Source: Oasisia sp. SBJ-2009 (lineage: Eukaryota > Annelida > Polychaeta > Sabellida > Siboglinidae). Taken from it: a DNA stretch of 64,000 nt. Every line of letters starts with the position of its first letter. The first letter of the stretch is position 1. A program made the translations under genes and the position numbers. The notes under the pieces are model-generated. The model searched no databases. It was not told where the DNA came from and saw only the letters and a list, made by a program, of their open reading frames with translations. The DNA lies in the NCBI GenBank assembly GCA_964017155.1, contig OZ024865.1, forward strand, positions 34,432,938 to 34,496,937. The letters run 5' to 3'. This document shows, piece by piece, positions 38,401 through 58,447 of this stretch.

Positions 38401-41400
38401 GTGTCTGTGTCTGCTGTATGTGTCTGTGTTTGCTGTATGTGTCTGTGTCTGCTGTATGTGTCTATGTTTGCTGTATGTGTCTGTGTTTGCTGTATGTGTC
38501 TGTGTCTACTGTATGTGTCTGTGTTTGCTGTATGTGTCTGTGTCTGCTGTATGTGTCTATGTTTGCTGTATGTGTCTGTGTCTGTGTTTGCTGTATGTGT
38601 CTGTGTCTGCTGTATGTGTCTATGTTTGCTGTATGTGTCTGTGTCTGCTGTATGTGTCTATGTTTGCTGTATGTGTCTGTGTCTGTGTTTGCTGTATGTG
38701 TCTGTGTCTACTGTATGTGTCTGTGTTTGCTGTATGTGTCTGTGTCTACTGTATGTGTCTGTGTTTGCTGTATGTGTCTGTGTTTCCTGTATGTGTCTGT
38801 GTTTGCTGTATGTGTCTGTGTCTACTGTATGTGTCTGTGTTTGCTGTATGTGTCTGTGTCTACTGTATGTGTCTGTGTTTGCTGTATGTGTCTGTGTTTC
38901 CTGTATGTGTCTGTGTTTGCTGTCTGTGTCTGTGTCTACTGTATGTGTCTGTGTTTGCTGTATGTGTCTGTGTTTCCTGTATGTGTCTGTGTCTACTGTA
39001 AGTGTCTGTGTTTGCTGCAGGTGTTACCGGACGAGGCCCGTGACTACTGGCAGGACCAGTACAACACTTCCGCCACTGTCTGTGTCCACGCTTACTGGTC
39101 AGTACTTGGTCAAGCTCTGTTTTCCACTGTCAGGGTCTGTCTGTTTGTCATGCTCGGTCTTGCAGAGAAAAATTTATGTCATTTTTGTTGTGGACATTTT
39201 ATTTGTTGTGGAGAGTTCACGTGATCTTTCCTTGATAAATAGAACAAACTAAGTCCTAATGCACACTTAGGATATGTTCTGTTTGTCTTGTCTGGACTCA
39301 GAAATTAACATTGTGTTTGTCGTGGAGTGTTTGTATTTGCCATGGAAAGTTCACATGAAATCTCCATGACACAGAACAACAGACAGTCTCCAGTCTGCAG
39401 TATTTGTTGTGGAAAAGTCATATGAAGTTTTCACAAAAAATTAATAATTATCATTGAGCCCAGGATAACTGTAATTATCATTGGTCCAAGGAAACGAGTT
39501 GACATAGAATGGATGTTTGGACTGTAGGAAGAGATACACTTATATTGCCCAAAAGTTAGCATACTATTACATAGATTAAGTCACATCAGTTTAATACAGC
39601 AGGTTTTTTGATATAATTTGCTCAAAGTTCCTATACCATGTAGTTAGCACATTCAGTTGTGTTTTGAGCCGATACGGTTTTTTGAGCAGGTGAACTTATG
39701 ATAACACCCGAAAAATAGCTATACTATACATTATGCTGAGTTGGTGGCTTCCTCTGTGTTCTAGGAAAGGCAATTGCAAACGAGCAAATGTCGGGTTATC
39801 CTGCGAGGTGGGCCTTAGGACGCGAACCTACCACATTCTTAGTGGCTCGGTACTCAGCGTGTGGACGAAGGTCGAGAGTGTGCTAGCGTCGCTACCTGGT
39901 GGCAATGCTACGCGAATGCAGATCATACGACTGCGCACGGACGATGGCAAGAGGATTGTGGGTAAGTTGGATGCGTAATTTTTGAGGTTAATCGAAAATT
40001 TTGAGAATTTTTACTGTAGTAGTTTTATCTTTCACAATGTTATAAAATAATTGGAACTTAAATTATTAAAAATAATTCTATGGATTTTTAACTCTTTACT
40101 GGGTAGACCGCCTTCTTATTTTACACCCTGCTGTGGGCAGACAATTTTAAGATGGCAACTATCTGTGAATTATCCTGCATGTTGCTTGCATTAAAATTTG
40201 AATAACTCGACAACCGATGCACGAAAATATATGACATTAATTGCACTGTACATGGAATGAGTGTGTGAATAAAATGTGTTATTACAATTTATGTGTTGCA
40301 ATCAATTACATTTCAGATCTTGAAGCAAACTTCAACAATTATAATGAACAAATAAATAAGCAACTTCATCATGCTAAATATTGAGAAAATTTTAGAACAC
40401 ATAACAGTGATCCTGTGGAACTAATGTAGCCATGTATGTTAGTTTTATCCTAGTAAAACATTTATCAATTTTTGACGGTTAGTTTTCAAATTATAATTGC
40501 GTTTGTAAATAACGCCAACGCGTCAGAAGACAAAAATCATGCCATAAATGGCATAATTTACAAAATGGCTATCGTTTACCGATCATGTTGCCGAATGCAA
40601 TGTTCTTTTCGTATGTAAAATCAACACTCGAATAACGAAAGATAGCACACTCCTTTCACAAGTAGATGCTCCCTTATCAGAAGCAATGTGAGCATAGTGC
40701 ATATTAATCAAATACTATAAATTTAATAAACCAAACGAAGTACGGACGGTGATCCGATCAACAAAATGGCTGCAAATCGGCGAAACGAACATGCCGCCGA
40801 CGGGTCATCTTCTTCGTATCTCAACAACGAAAAGTCGCACAGACAACGTAGATGGACGATAACAGGGTCTCCGTGATCGCTGCCGACATTATTCACGTTG
40901 CAAACATCGAAATCCGACTCGAAATCGTCGAGAATTTATCTCAGTAATATCCGCGAAATGCCACACGATGTCGGAGGTCAACTAGACGAACGCACTTCAA
41001 CATCCTTCCAAATAAACTCACTTAATTCGCAAACGAAAACAATTTTTCACAAGATGGCGACAGCACATGTTTCCGTGACCTACATAGAGCTTAGGTCAGC
41101 AGTTTCAGCTGGCTGGTTAAAGTAAAAGAGGGATCTGATCGCGGTAAACGAAAGGCCCACGAACTGTGAGTTTACTGGGCGGTTTTGGACGGTCTGCGCG
41201 TACGAGGGGTTGGGCGGTTTTGGACGGTCTGCGCAGTAAAGAGTTAAATAAACCTGTTCACACTTTCACAAATTCCCCTATATTGGTCAATTAATTTGAA
41301 CAAAATTATAATGTGTATATTAAACCGTTCACATATATCTTTATCATTAATGCAGATGATTTGTGAGGGATTAAATAAACTGCACGGGGTGGTTAAAATA

Positions 41401-41718
41401 TACCCTAATCATTATGTTTATGTTGCTATACTTACGAGACATTGCATTCGTCCTCCAGGCAGCCTGATTCCATCCGTCGCTCTCCAGCCACTCATCAACG
41501 TGTTGTCACAGAACTCAGACAAGATGATTGACACGCAGCACGCTGCTCCACCGTCAGAGGCGGGCGATGCCAGTCAGCACCTGATGTCCACTCAACAGCT
41601 GACCGGTAGAGTCCCGGTCAGTACACAGGGGTCATGCTTGGCCGGACAGTCCAATAACAATTGGCCACAACAGCCACCACAACCACAACAACATTTGAGC
41701 ATGCCGATGTTTTTATGA
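11434..41718 (+). CDS. SBNO1: Strawberry notch homologue (SBNO1-like DExD/H helicase-family protein), 31 coding exons
   Basis: Thirty-one exons give 6114 nt, an intact ORF of 2037 aa from ATG 11434 to TGA 41716-41718, all with GT-AG introns and consistent phases. From exon 5 onward the protein follows human SBNO1 closely through the helicase-like core and C-terminal domain. Motif [12 protein letters not shown] is at residues 907-917, DECH at 1023-1026, ASATG at about 1061-1065, and [10 protein letters not shown] near 1579-1588. It is much longer than human SBNO1 (about 1390 aa) because of a low-complexity N-terminus of roughly 800 residues. Family knowledge: a nuclear transcriptional co-regulator linked to Notch and other developmental pathways in flies and vertebrates. 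Invertebrates usually have one sno gene; the N-terminal [11 protein letters not shown] matches SBNO1 rather than SBNO2. Exon coordinates are given in the block entries. Confidence 0.95.
14085..14145. repeat. Short fragment of the GCATAAAGC-ended MITE
   Basis: Sequence around GCGACTGGCAAATATTTCTC followed by GGCATAAAGCCCT matches the end of the MITE-like copies at 6985-7312 and 8045-8340. It is a 50-60 bp remnant in SBNO1 intron 3; the rest of that intron shows no recognisable feature. Confidence 0.45.
15755..15830 (-). mobile_element. LINE 3' end (minus orientation)
   Basis: After a TAATAATAATA tract comes CAGTTTTTATATAGCGCTAA then GCGGATCGATGCGCTGCACA. This is the reverse complement of a CR1/L2-type LINE 3' UTR end (TTAGCGCTATATAAA plus ATT-type tail). 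A second copy in the other orientation is at 47345-47440. Only the 3' terminus is present. Confidence 0.55.
16310..16450 (-). mobile_element. Retroelement 3' end (TTTATTGCCATTTCATA type), family uncertain
   Basis: A short ATA repeat is followed by AAGCTTTATTGCCATTTCAT and a block similar in layout to 19015-19420 (ACTTTATTGTCCAATTCATA). In reverse these look like the 3' end of a non-LTR element with a TTATTATTA tail. It lies in SBNO1 intron 4. Confidence 0.4.
17648..17928 (-). mobile_element. tRNA-derived SINE, copy 1 (minus)
   Basis: The minus strand starts with a tRNA-like head (GAGTGGTGGTCACGCGGTAG through a GTC anticodon-like loop to the B box GGTTCAATCCC) and continues with a roughly 200-bp body shared with the plus-strand copy at 21245-21510, including AAAGACACTAAAAGC and a tail near CCCTGCAAAG. 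It begins about 20 bp after the SBNO1 exon 6 donor. Confidence 0.8.
18526..18610 (+). other. SBNO1: SBNO1 exon 7, Walker A-like motif
   Basis: This 85-nt exon begins after TATTTCAG and ends CTCTG|GTGGGT. It encodes [10 protein letters not shown] (with Gly from exon 6), [18 protein letters not shown]. It leaves two bases that pair with G of exon 8 to make Trp. The only in-frame partner is the acceptor at 20533, the last of about 20 similar acceptors. Confidence 0.93.
18780..18917 (-). mobile_element. Fragment of the piggyBac-like element of intron 30
   Basis: This segment matches the reverse complement of about 40105-40260, including CAAATTTTAATGCAAGCAAC, ATTGTCTGCCCACA and CAGGGTGTAAAATAAGAAGG. 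The terminal inverted repeat itself is missing; the copy stops at GCTGAG before TTAA (18918-18921). It lies in SBNO1 intron 7. Confidence 0.65.
19015..19440 (-). mobile_element. Degraded retroelement 3' region, family uncertain
   Basis: An ATAATAATAACTTTATTGTC start is followed by about 400 bp including GTACCTCCTTCCAGAGGGGA. This type of block occurs in 3' parts of non-LTR elements in many animals (general knowledge). No ORF remains. It runs up to the 55-bp minisatellite. Confidence 0.4.
19464..20557. repeat. Minisatellite, 55 bp x about 20, containing the SBNO1 exon 8 acceptor and exon start
   Basis: The unit runs ACTAAAGTTGGTG, a T/G-rich tract, TTTGTGTGGCAG, then GTTGAGTGTGTCGAATGACC plus TGAG. 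The last part is identical to the acceptor and first 24 nt of SBNO1 exon 8 (20534-20557), coding for LSVSNDL. Each of about 20 units is thus a complete potential 3' splice site. Two junctions (19514 and 20006) lack four bases (GACCGACTAAAG). The unit is 55 bp, not a multiple of three, so splicing to an upstream copy shifts frame and soon meets TGA in the next unit. Confidence 0.95.
21245..21510 (+). mobile_element. tRNA-derived SINE, copy 2 (plus)
   Basis: The tRNA-like head has a D arm GCGCGGTAGAGCGC, an anticodon-like loop CTGTCAG (GTC, Asp-like) and a perfect T arm GGTGGTTCAATCCCACC. The body matches copy 1 (17648-17928) in inverse orientation and ends near CCCTGCAAAGAAAGAAAG. A weak anticodon stem and the long shared body argue for a SINE rather than a tRNA gene. 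It lies in SBNO1 intron 9, about 85 bp after the exon 9 donor. Confidence 0.8.
22787..23205 (+). mobile_element. LINE 3' fragment (RT C-terminus plus 3' UTR)
   Basis: The plus strand encodes [18 protein letters not shown] followed by [13 protein letters not shown], the typical C-terminal end of CR1/L2-like LINE polyproteins. A 3' UTR follows, ending GGCGCTATACAAATTGCCAT then ATTATTA. It is 5'-truncated, in sense in SBNO1 intron 11. Confidence 0.75.
23515..23650. repeat. AT-rich imperfect tandem repeat
   Basis: Three to four imperfect copies of a unit like AAAAATGTATTCTAAATTTA with variable A/T runs, in SBNO1 intron 11 shortly before exon 12. Confidence 0.6.
24185..24260 (-). mobile_element. 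LINE 3'-end relic
   Basis: ATATAGCGCCACATCCA followed by TTCATGGTGCTTTACATACA is the reverse complement of a typical LINE 3' UTR end (GTAAAGCACC ... GGCGCTAT). It is a short relic in SBNO1 intron 12. Confidence 0.45.
25376..25528 (+). other. Isolated 50-codon ORF in SBNO1 intron 13, origin unknown
   Basis: An ATG in the context CTGCAATGGCGG opens a 50-codon frame with an acidic stretch ([14 protein letters not shown]) ending in TAA. It is not followed by a recognisable splice site in frame, and no family resemblance is certain. The acidic start is reminiscent of N-termini of DNA-transposon transposases, so a transposon remnant is a possibility. It is not part of SBNO1, whose exons 13 and 14 join in frame without it. 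Confidence 0.25.
26520..27045. repeat. Degenerate minisatellite (CCCCAACATAACGTGTTAC type), split by a LINE fragment
   Basis: Imperfect units of about 18-20 bp around CCCAACATAACGTGTTACC become more regular toward 27045 and end about 30 bp before the SBNO1 exon 15 acceptor (27073). A LINE fragment at 26669-26904 interrupts the array. Looser related motifs extend upstream to about 26200. Confidence 0.8.
26669..26904 (+). mobile_element. LINE 3' fragment inside the minisatellite
   Basis: Decayed RT C-terminal coding similarity (around the bases for CLSVI and RHIYLKE) is followed by a 3' tail of TTATTATTGTTATTATTATT. Repeat units resume immediately on both sides, so the element probably inserted into an existing array. 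Confidence 0.5.
27074..29326 (+). other. SBNO1: SBNO1 exons 15-18: acidic/serine and polylysine linker
   Basis: Exons are 27074-27222, 27759-27965, 28251-28472 and 29166-29326 (residues about 1245-1491). Exon 15 encodes [12 protein letters not shown]. Exon 16 is a Ser/Asp run of SDSD type, as in human SBNO1. Exon 17 begins DPWLKKAK and continues with a Lys-rich run coded by AAG/AAA repeats, then [13 protein letters not shown]. Exon 18 encodes [19 protein letters not shown], the conserved helical segment before the second lobe. The exon 18 acceptor (29165) has a weak pyrimidine tract but is fixed by frame and similarity. Confidence 0.88.
29690..30320. repeat. Minisatellite, 23 bp x about 27, abutting the SBNO1 exon 19 acceptor
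   Basis: The unit is GGCACTGTTGTGTATTTAAG plus AAT. The true acceptor reads GGCACTGTTGTGTATTACAG|ATG at 30323/30324, so it is itself a unit with TTTAAG changed to TTACAG. Exon 19 starts exactly where the array ends. Units vary AAGAATGG/AAAAGTGG. Confidence 0.93.
30324..33078 (+). other. SBNO1: SBNO1 exons 19-23: second helicase-like lobe
   Basis: Exons are 30324-30455, 31140-31275, 32227-32339, 32615-32686 and 32979-33078 (residues about 1492-1675). They encode [52 protein letters not shown] joined to RTHRSNQ across intron 20 (arginine-finger-like motif), [14 protein letters not shown] and [12 protein letters not shown]. Identity to vertebrate SBNO1 is very high. Exon 19's acceptor lies at the end of a 23-bp minisatellite; intron 20 contains a long-TIR MITE. 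Confidence 0.94.
31518..32012. mobile_element. MITE with about 70-bp terminal inverted repeats (Mutator-like)
   Basis: The left arm begins CGACATGGTCCATTCGTAGC and the right arm ends in GAACAGACCATGTCG; the arms match over about 70 bp including TTTTTATTTTTATTGCAAAA. Flanks are TTGTTAAAG (31509-31517) and TTGTTGAAG (32013-32021), a 9-bp target-site duplication with one mismatch. Long TIRs with 9-bp duplications are typical of Mutator-like elements. No transposase ORF. It lies in SBNO1 intron 20. Confidence 0.75.
34840..35365 (+). mobile_element. LINE 3' fragment in SBNO1 intron 27
   Basis: With small frame shifts the plus strand encodes [18 protein letters not shown] then KSFAVSL, the 'WNxLPxxI...FKxxLK' end of a non-LTR retrotransposon ORF2. 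A 3' UTR ends at an AATAAATATTCAATTCAATT tail near 35360. It is 5'-truncated and decayed. Confidence 0.65.
36105..36390 (-). mobile_element. MITE-like element, copy 3 (GCATAAAGC-ended family)
   Basis: The third copy of the family seen at 6985-7312 and 8045-8340, sharing AAATTATTGCCAGTCACA, ATTTCTACCC and the terminal GGTCTCTGCATAAAGC. It lies in SBNO1 intron 27 about 160 bp before exon 28. Confidence 0.75.
37145..39015. repeat. Minisatellite, 19 bp x about 95, abutting the SBNO1 exon 29 acceptor
   Basis: The unit is CTGTATGTGTCTGTGTCTG with C/T, A/G and 6-bp length variants, arranged in higher-order blocks. The acceptor of exon 29 (GTGTTTGCTGCAG|GTG, 39020/39021) is a unit in which TGTATG became TGCAGG. 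All three plus-strand frames stay open for 600-700 codons as Cys/Val-rich strings; these are artefacts of a stop-free 19-bp unit, not proteins. Confidence 0.95.
40092..41243. mobile_element. piggyBac-like non-autonomous element flanked by TTAA
   Basis: The ends CTCTTTACTGGGTAGACC and (reverse complement of the right end) CTCTTTACTGCGCAGACC match at 16 of 18 positions and are each flanked by TTAA (40088-40091 and 41244-41247), the hallmark target of piggyBac transposons. The right subterminal region repeats GGGCGGTTTTGGACGGTCTG twice. The minus strand holds a decayed acidic stretch ([10 protein letters not shown]) with stops nearby, resembling a transposase N-terminus. No intact transposase. 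In SBNO1 intron 30. Confidence 0.7.
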
Positions 41719-42165
41719 CGACGCTACAAGATGTAGGCGAATTCCACAGAGAAAATGGATATGGACTGTAATCTCGCACAAAGTCGACCGACTTGGCTGC
41801 CTGTATATATTCTAGCATGCCGAACCATGTTGGTTGGTGGCATTGCCTCCGCCGCAATGATGCTTCTGGAAGTGCTCATATAATTCCAACAAGTGCCTTG
41901 TATACTTGTATGCGTGCTTTTGACAGACAAGTGAATGTAGCATGCGCAGCGTATGTATATTGACATTATCCAGGACGTTTGTTACACGTTGCAGTCAGAG
42001 CGAAAACGTCTGTGATGGAGGCACGTGATGGGTAAAACGTGAATCATCCAATGCAAGTTTTCGATCCATTTTGATAGCAACGATATTGTATCTGATCGAC
42101 GATTCACCAAAGAGGTGAAGCCGATACTAAATGTGTGCAGTTATCTGTTCAATTGTCCGAGTGCT

Positions 42166-42177
42166 GCCACCTGGTTG
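42166..42177 (-). promoter_or_regulatory. CTCF-core-like motif (11/12)
   Basis: GCCACCTGGTTG matches the reverse-complement CTCF core GCCMYCTRSTGG at 11 of 12 positions. First of three similar motifs in the convergent intergenic region. By-eye match only. Confidence 0.25.
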
Positions 42178-42362
42178 TGGCTGTTAAGTTTGTCTGTGAT
42201 AAGGACGCGTTGCGTCAGCAAACGTTATTGCCAATTCTCGGGTGTAATGATAGATTTTCAAATTGTGCCGTGGCGATTGTTTTTCCTGCGAATGTATGTC
42301 GATGTGGGTCTGAAAGTATGCCGTGTAAAAGGAGGAAAAACCAGTGCGGTGTTTGCATCATA

Positions 42363-42368
42363 AATAAA
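42363..42368 (+). terminator. Candidate SBNO1 poly(A) signal AATAAA
   Basis: AATAAA lies 645 bp after the SBNO1 stop, followed within 50 bp by a GT-rich stretch (GTGTGTTGTTCC) that could be the downstream element. It is the first canonical signal after the stop that I see. Confidence 0.5.
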
Positions 42369-43419
42369 GCGTTTGTGTTCATGTTTCTTTACCAATGTTA
42401 CGTTGTCACGACAAATGTGTGTTGTTCCACGTTAATTCCGTATGTATTTGTCAGTGTTAATTAAGGTTGCACGTACAGTTTGTTGTTAATATAAAGCAGG
42501 ATGTCAAGAAGCGGTTTTATTTATTTTATACTAAAACAGGAAATATGCCATTGCTTTCTTTACATTTTGTCAATTGTATTTGCTGCGTTTGTGTAACAAG
42601 TTGTGTCTGTCGTTTCCGTTTGTAGTAATCTGGTTATGCGTTCACAATTGTGTTGTGTATTTTTACCTTTTCACTGGTATTGTGTGTCTTCAGAATTGTA
42701 AATCAGCCGAGAATGCGTGAAACGAGAGAATTGAATTCTAGTTGTATAAAATGTTGTCTGACAGTTGATTCGGCATGATCTGTGCATTGACTAAACTTGT
42801 TTCTCCGAGACATGTCGCTCACAAGAATGTTTGCATTCATTTTTAGGAATTAATTAAAATGACAAGTCAACAATATACCACTGCTGTTTTTGCCTTTTTT
42901 ACAACATTCTAAAATTGTGGAGTTAAGAAAATGATGCAATATATAGTGAATCTTAACCTTCCCCCTGACAACTAGGAAAACACATGAACTGAATTTCCAA
43001 AATAGCATGTGCATTGTTTGTTTGCTCAAAAAAACGTCATCTAAACATGTAAACTGAAGGCTCAAATGTTCAGAGTAACAAAGTTCTGCTGTATATAGTC
43101 CCACTGGTTGAAAATATTGTTTTAGCTCGTATTAAACTTGTTTTACATTACTGAATAATTCTCATAGTCTTCATTGGTGGTCTGGTTTCACTAGTATAAA
43201 ATCAAGTTACAATGTATGCAAACGAATCTAACCAACTCTGAAAATCTTGCAACTTGAAAACAAGTAAAGGTGAAAAATCATTTGTTTTATTACTTCATCG
43301 ATATATATATATATATAAGCACACAGATGCACTGCTACAGTAGGCGCATAAATTCATAAACTCCAGAAATGTAGCATTATGTGTGGGTTGGTCGTTGAGG
43401 GAACTAAATTGTTAGTGTC

Positions 43420-43431
43420 GCCACCTACTGA
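43420..43431 (-). promoter_or_regulatory. CTCF-core-like motif (11/12)
   Basis: GCCACCTACTGA matches GCCMYCTRSTGG at 11 of 12 positions, same orientation as the motifs at 42166 and 44358. Confidence 0.25.
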
Positions 43432-44357
43432 ATGGAACATGTACTATCACACACTGAGATCTTGTGGATATCGGAACTGCACATCTGTGTAGATTTTGTG
43501 AACCTACGAGCCCATCCCTAGCAGATGTCAAAACACTAAAATAACTTGTCAACGGTTGCAGTGATCACGAGAATATCTTGTAGCAACCACACTAGAAATA
43601 CTAAGGTTCGTATGCATCTTGCAAATGACTTCTACACCACATTTTTGCATTACTTGTTAATGTTATATCTATTTATCTATACCACCAGTTCGCATTGTGA
43701 AAGCGTCTTAAGTTTCCTTCATGTTACAGTTTTATTTTATGTTTAATCAACTGCATAAAGTACACACTGCCTTCCTGGAATGGTTTCTTTTCATTATATA
43801 AAAATGAGTACAATTGATTGGACTAACTTGCTAATTGATTTATTAAACAATGTGAATGCATCAAATCTTAGCTCGAAAACAAGCATATATGCAAACACAT
43901 TTTACTGCATTTACAAATGCTTTAATGACCATTTTAAACTGTGATTATGTAAAGTCAAACCAGTTTTAACAAGTCTAAGTGGAAATACATTTTTAAAGCA
44001 AATCCAGTTATAAATCGGCTCACATTTAAAATGTGTATTCCCATGTTTATTAATTTCCTGGCAAAATTATAAAGTTACATTAAATGTCCCTCCCCCATAA
44101 AAGAAACATTTTTGTTCATCTTGATTTGCAAAACATCTGAACATCAGTGAATCCGATTTAAAATTGGTTACGACAATTGAAGAAATATATCTAAGTGCAA
44201 TTTGAACAATTTCAAACACAAATGCATTTGTACCCAGGTCTGATGTCAGACAATCCACACCAATTTATAGATATAACACCGCCTGCCTACAATACTTATT
44301 CATGATCCCAAGAAATAGTTTCCCCTGTTAACTCAATACGGGCTATGGACACAGGAT

Positions 44358-44369
44358 GCCACCTGGTGG
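44358..44369 (-). promoter_or_regulatory. CTCF-core-like motif (12/12)
   Basis: GCCACCTGGTGG is a full match to the reverse-complement CTCF core GCCMYCTRSTGG. It lies between the ends of SBNO1 and CCDC74, a plausible boundary position. CTCF is conserved across bilaterians; binding here is inferred. Confidence 0.4.
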
Positions 44370-44374
44370 CTAGA

Positions 44375-44380
44375 TTTATT
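44375..44380 (-). terminator. Candidate CCDC74 poly(A) signal
   Basis: TTTATT on the plus strand gives AATAAA on the minus strand, about 625 bp after the CCDC74 stop codon and the first canonical signal downstream of it that I see. Confidence 0.35.
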
Positions 44381-45002
44381 TACCCTGTCTACATCATACA
44401 GACTTTGTCTGCTCATAATCATATCCTCCGAAATTTTTCGCTAACATCAACAGTAAATCAGAACAGCTTATGGTACGTTGTGTATGAATAATATGAATAA
44501 TAAACAGTTGTAACGTCACCAACAATTCTGGAAGTATTTTGTTTAATTTCTACAAATAAATTGGATGTCAGAAACAAATTTATCGGCAACCTGCGGAATG
44601 TGCCTGAACCATAATAACAATAAAATGGTGACAGGTTTTGGACTGAAACATGCGTATCCCACGTAATGGCACAGGCCATTGCCACAGCAAAACCCACTGT
44701 CAAATGGGCGTTGAAACTATGCTATTGCATCACATAACTTTGAGCATAAAACACGTCCGCAGCACTACACCCAATCGACACACTACAAAACCATCTGGAA
44801 GTCGCCAGACTGAACTAGTGACGCGACACGAATGCGCGAATTGAACTGTTTAAACTAAATCGCCCGAAAACCTAGGATCATCACAGCTGAATGGGGCGAC
44901 GGGCGAACGTCGGAAGGCGGGCGGACGGGCGCATACGACGGTCCGGTGAACGACGACACAAGATTTCGCCCGCGTCGGTGACGCAGGAGCTTCGGTGACG
45001 CG

Positions 45003-56822
<11,820 letters not shown>

Positions 56823-57478
56823 CTGTGGGGTCGGAGCGAGGGAGGCTTATTGCAAACGGGCGTCATTCGATAAGTGTCATTCTCGTAACATTTTATGTGT
56901 ACGGCGGATCGGGTTTTCTGAATTCACGATCGTGTTTTCTCGCGGTTAACTTTAACCTTTGCGCAAAGACCAATGCATGGCTATGTGTGTTGTCTCTTGT
57001 GTTTTCTGCAAGCGCTGGGTATCGACTGACCTGATCAAGGCACTCGAATAATATAAAAATAAAGTGTTACCAAGTAACGTCTTAATTACCGGAGTAAAAA
57101 TGTACTTGTACCAGCCATCACATGAATAAGTAATACCAAAACAACACATAAAGATGACAGGACACTGCAGTGAAACAAGACCAGTGTAGAAAGGTTTAAT
57201 CCGCATTAAGATATATGACATGTACAATACAAAAAAAATACAATGACATATACAAAGGGTAATGTTTATGATGTAAAATAACACTGTATTAATTAATGAT
57301 GACGTGATTGTGATACTGAGAATATAATGAGTAGTGTCCTAATAAGCCAGGTAAGATTTAATGCATTAAATTAATTCCTGCTAGGAGGTATCACTGTCTG
57401 ACTGGATGATGTATGTGTAGGTTCCTGATGATTTATACAGAAGAACTTGATTAATATAACAGTACTGTAAGTGTCATA

Positions 57479-57479
<1 letters not shown>

Positions 57480-57550
<71 letters not shown>

Positions 57551-57660
57551 TGTTTGTTGTGTGCGCGTGTGCGCGTGTGCGCGTGTGCGCGTGTGCGCGT
57601 GTGCGCGTGTGCATGTGTGCATGTGTGCATGCTTGCATGTGTGTATATGTATAACAATGC
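57480..57660. repeat. (GT)n microsatellite grading into GTGTGCGC and GTGTGCAT units
   Basis: About 30 GT dinucleotides are followed by repeats of GTGCGCGT and GTGCATGT. Alternating purine-pyrimidine sequence of this kind can form Z-DNA. Confidence 0.97.
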
Positions 57661-58447
57661 GTGAGTGTGTGGTGTGCATATACGCGAGTACATATCTAAC
57701 TGGTCAAAAGGCATGACAAAATAACCACATTTCCAATCATTATATAGCCTGTATATAATAAGCCTTAAATGAAAAACAAACCAAACTACACAAAACCATA
57801 TAAAACAATAAAATTACACAAATTACAACTTCTAGTCACACAAATGTTTTCAAAACCATAACACCATCTTTTAGTTCTTTACACCTAGTAAACAAACGTC
57901 CCTATACACTTGGCAATTGCCAGATGAAAATAGTCTTTATTCTGACTACAAGCAAATGGAAGCACTACCCACAGAGACAGCAAACTCCCATGACCGCTGC
58001 ACAAGACACTGTGTCAAGTTCAAATGAATTACTAAGCCTTGCTCAGTGGCTGTTGCTAATCCACTCTCTACGTAAACAATGATTGTGATCACTAGCAATA
58101 CCCACAATGCCACTAAGAACACCAGTCACAATGGTCCTTCTGTGCCACGAAGTATTCAACACATTCTGCATCTGAGCATTGAATCAAAACTGTTTAGTCA
58201 TTAGCCAGTCCACGCACACTGGCTAGCCAGTGCGTCTTCACGCCAGAATGACAGAATTCTGTTTAAATATTTATTAAACCTTTACAATGCCTTCGCTGTT
58301 ATTGTTAAGCTATTGCAGCTTAAGTCTCACAGGTCACAGTCACAGACAGGTTTCCTGGAGATACTGGGTACACATGGCTGTATCCCATTGTAACAAAGTT
58401 AACATCATTTGCACTGTCTTACATGCACCATAACTATCAATAAAAAA

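Larger units (their letters stand above)
33497..41718 (+). other. SBNO1: SBNO1 exons 24-31: C-terminal domain and stop
   Basis: Exons are 33497-33571, 33815-33961, 34384-34478, 34622-34714, 36547-36690, 39021-39097, 39765-39961 and 41459-41718. Conserved segments include [55 protein letters not shown] and [18 protein letters not shown]. The last exon starts [18 protein letters not shown] and ends in a Gln/Pro-rich tail ([10 protein letters not shown]), similar in type to the Gln-rich end of human SBNO1. Exon 29's acceptor follows directly on a 1.9-kb 19-bp array, and intron 30 holds a piggyBac-like element. Confidence 0.94.
41719..45002. other. Convergent intergenic region between SBNO1 and CCDC74
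   Basis: The two genes end toward each other here. The region contains the SBNO1 3' UTR with a poly(A) signal, three CTCF-core-like motifs and a candidate CCDC74 poly(A) signal. No coding exon or RNA gene is evident; the short ORFs have no family resemblance. Confidence 0.6.

Noticed and set aside
37150..39252. 600-700 codon Cys/Val-rich ORFs in all three plus frames
   Set aside because: They are translations of a stop-free 19-bp tandem repeat; all three frames are equally open and the region is intronic, ending at the exon 29 acceptor.
42115..42464. Short plus-strand ORFs (82 and 109 codons) after the SBNO1 stop
   Set aside because: No family resemblance, overlapping in two frames, located in the probable SBNO1 3' UTR.
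57371..57716. His/Thr- and Cys/Val-rich ORFs around 57500
   Set aside because: Translations of the (GT)n microsatellite.
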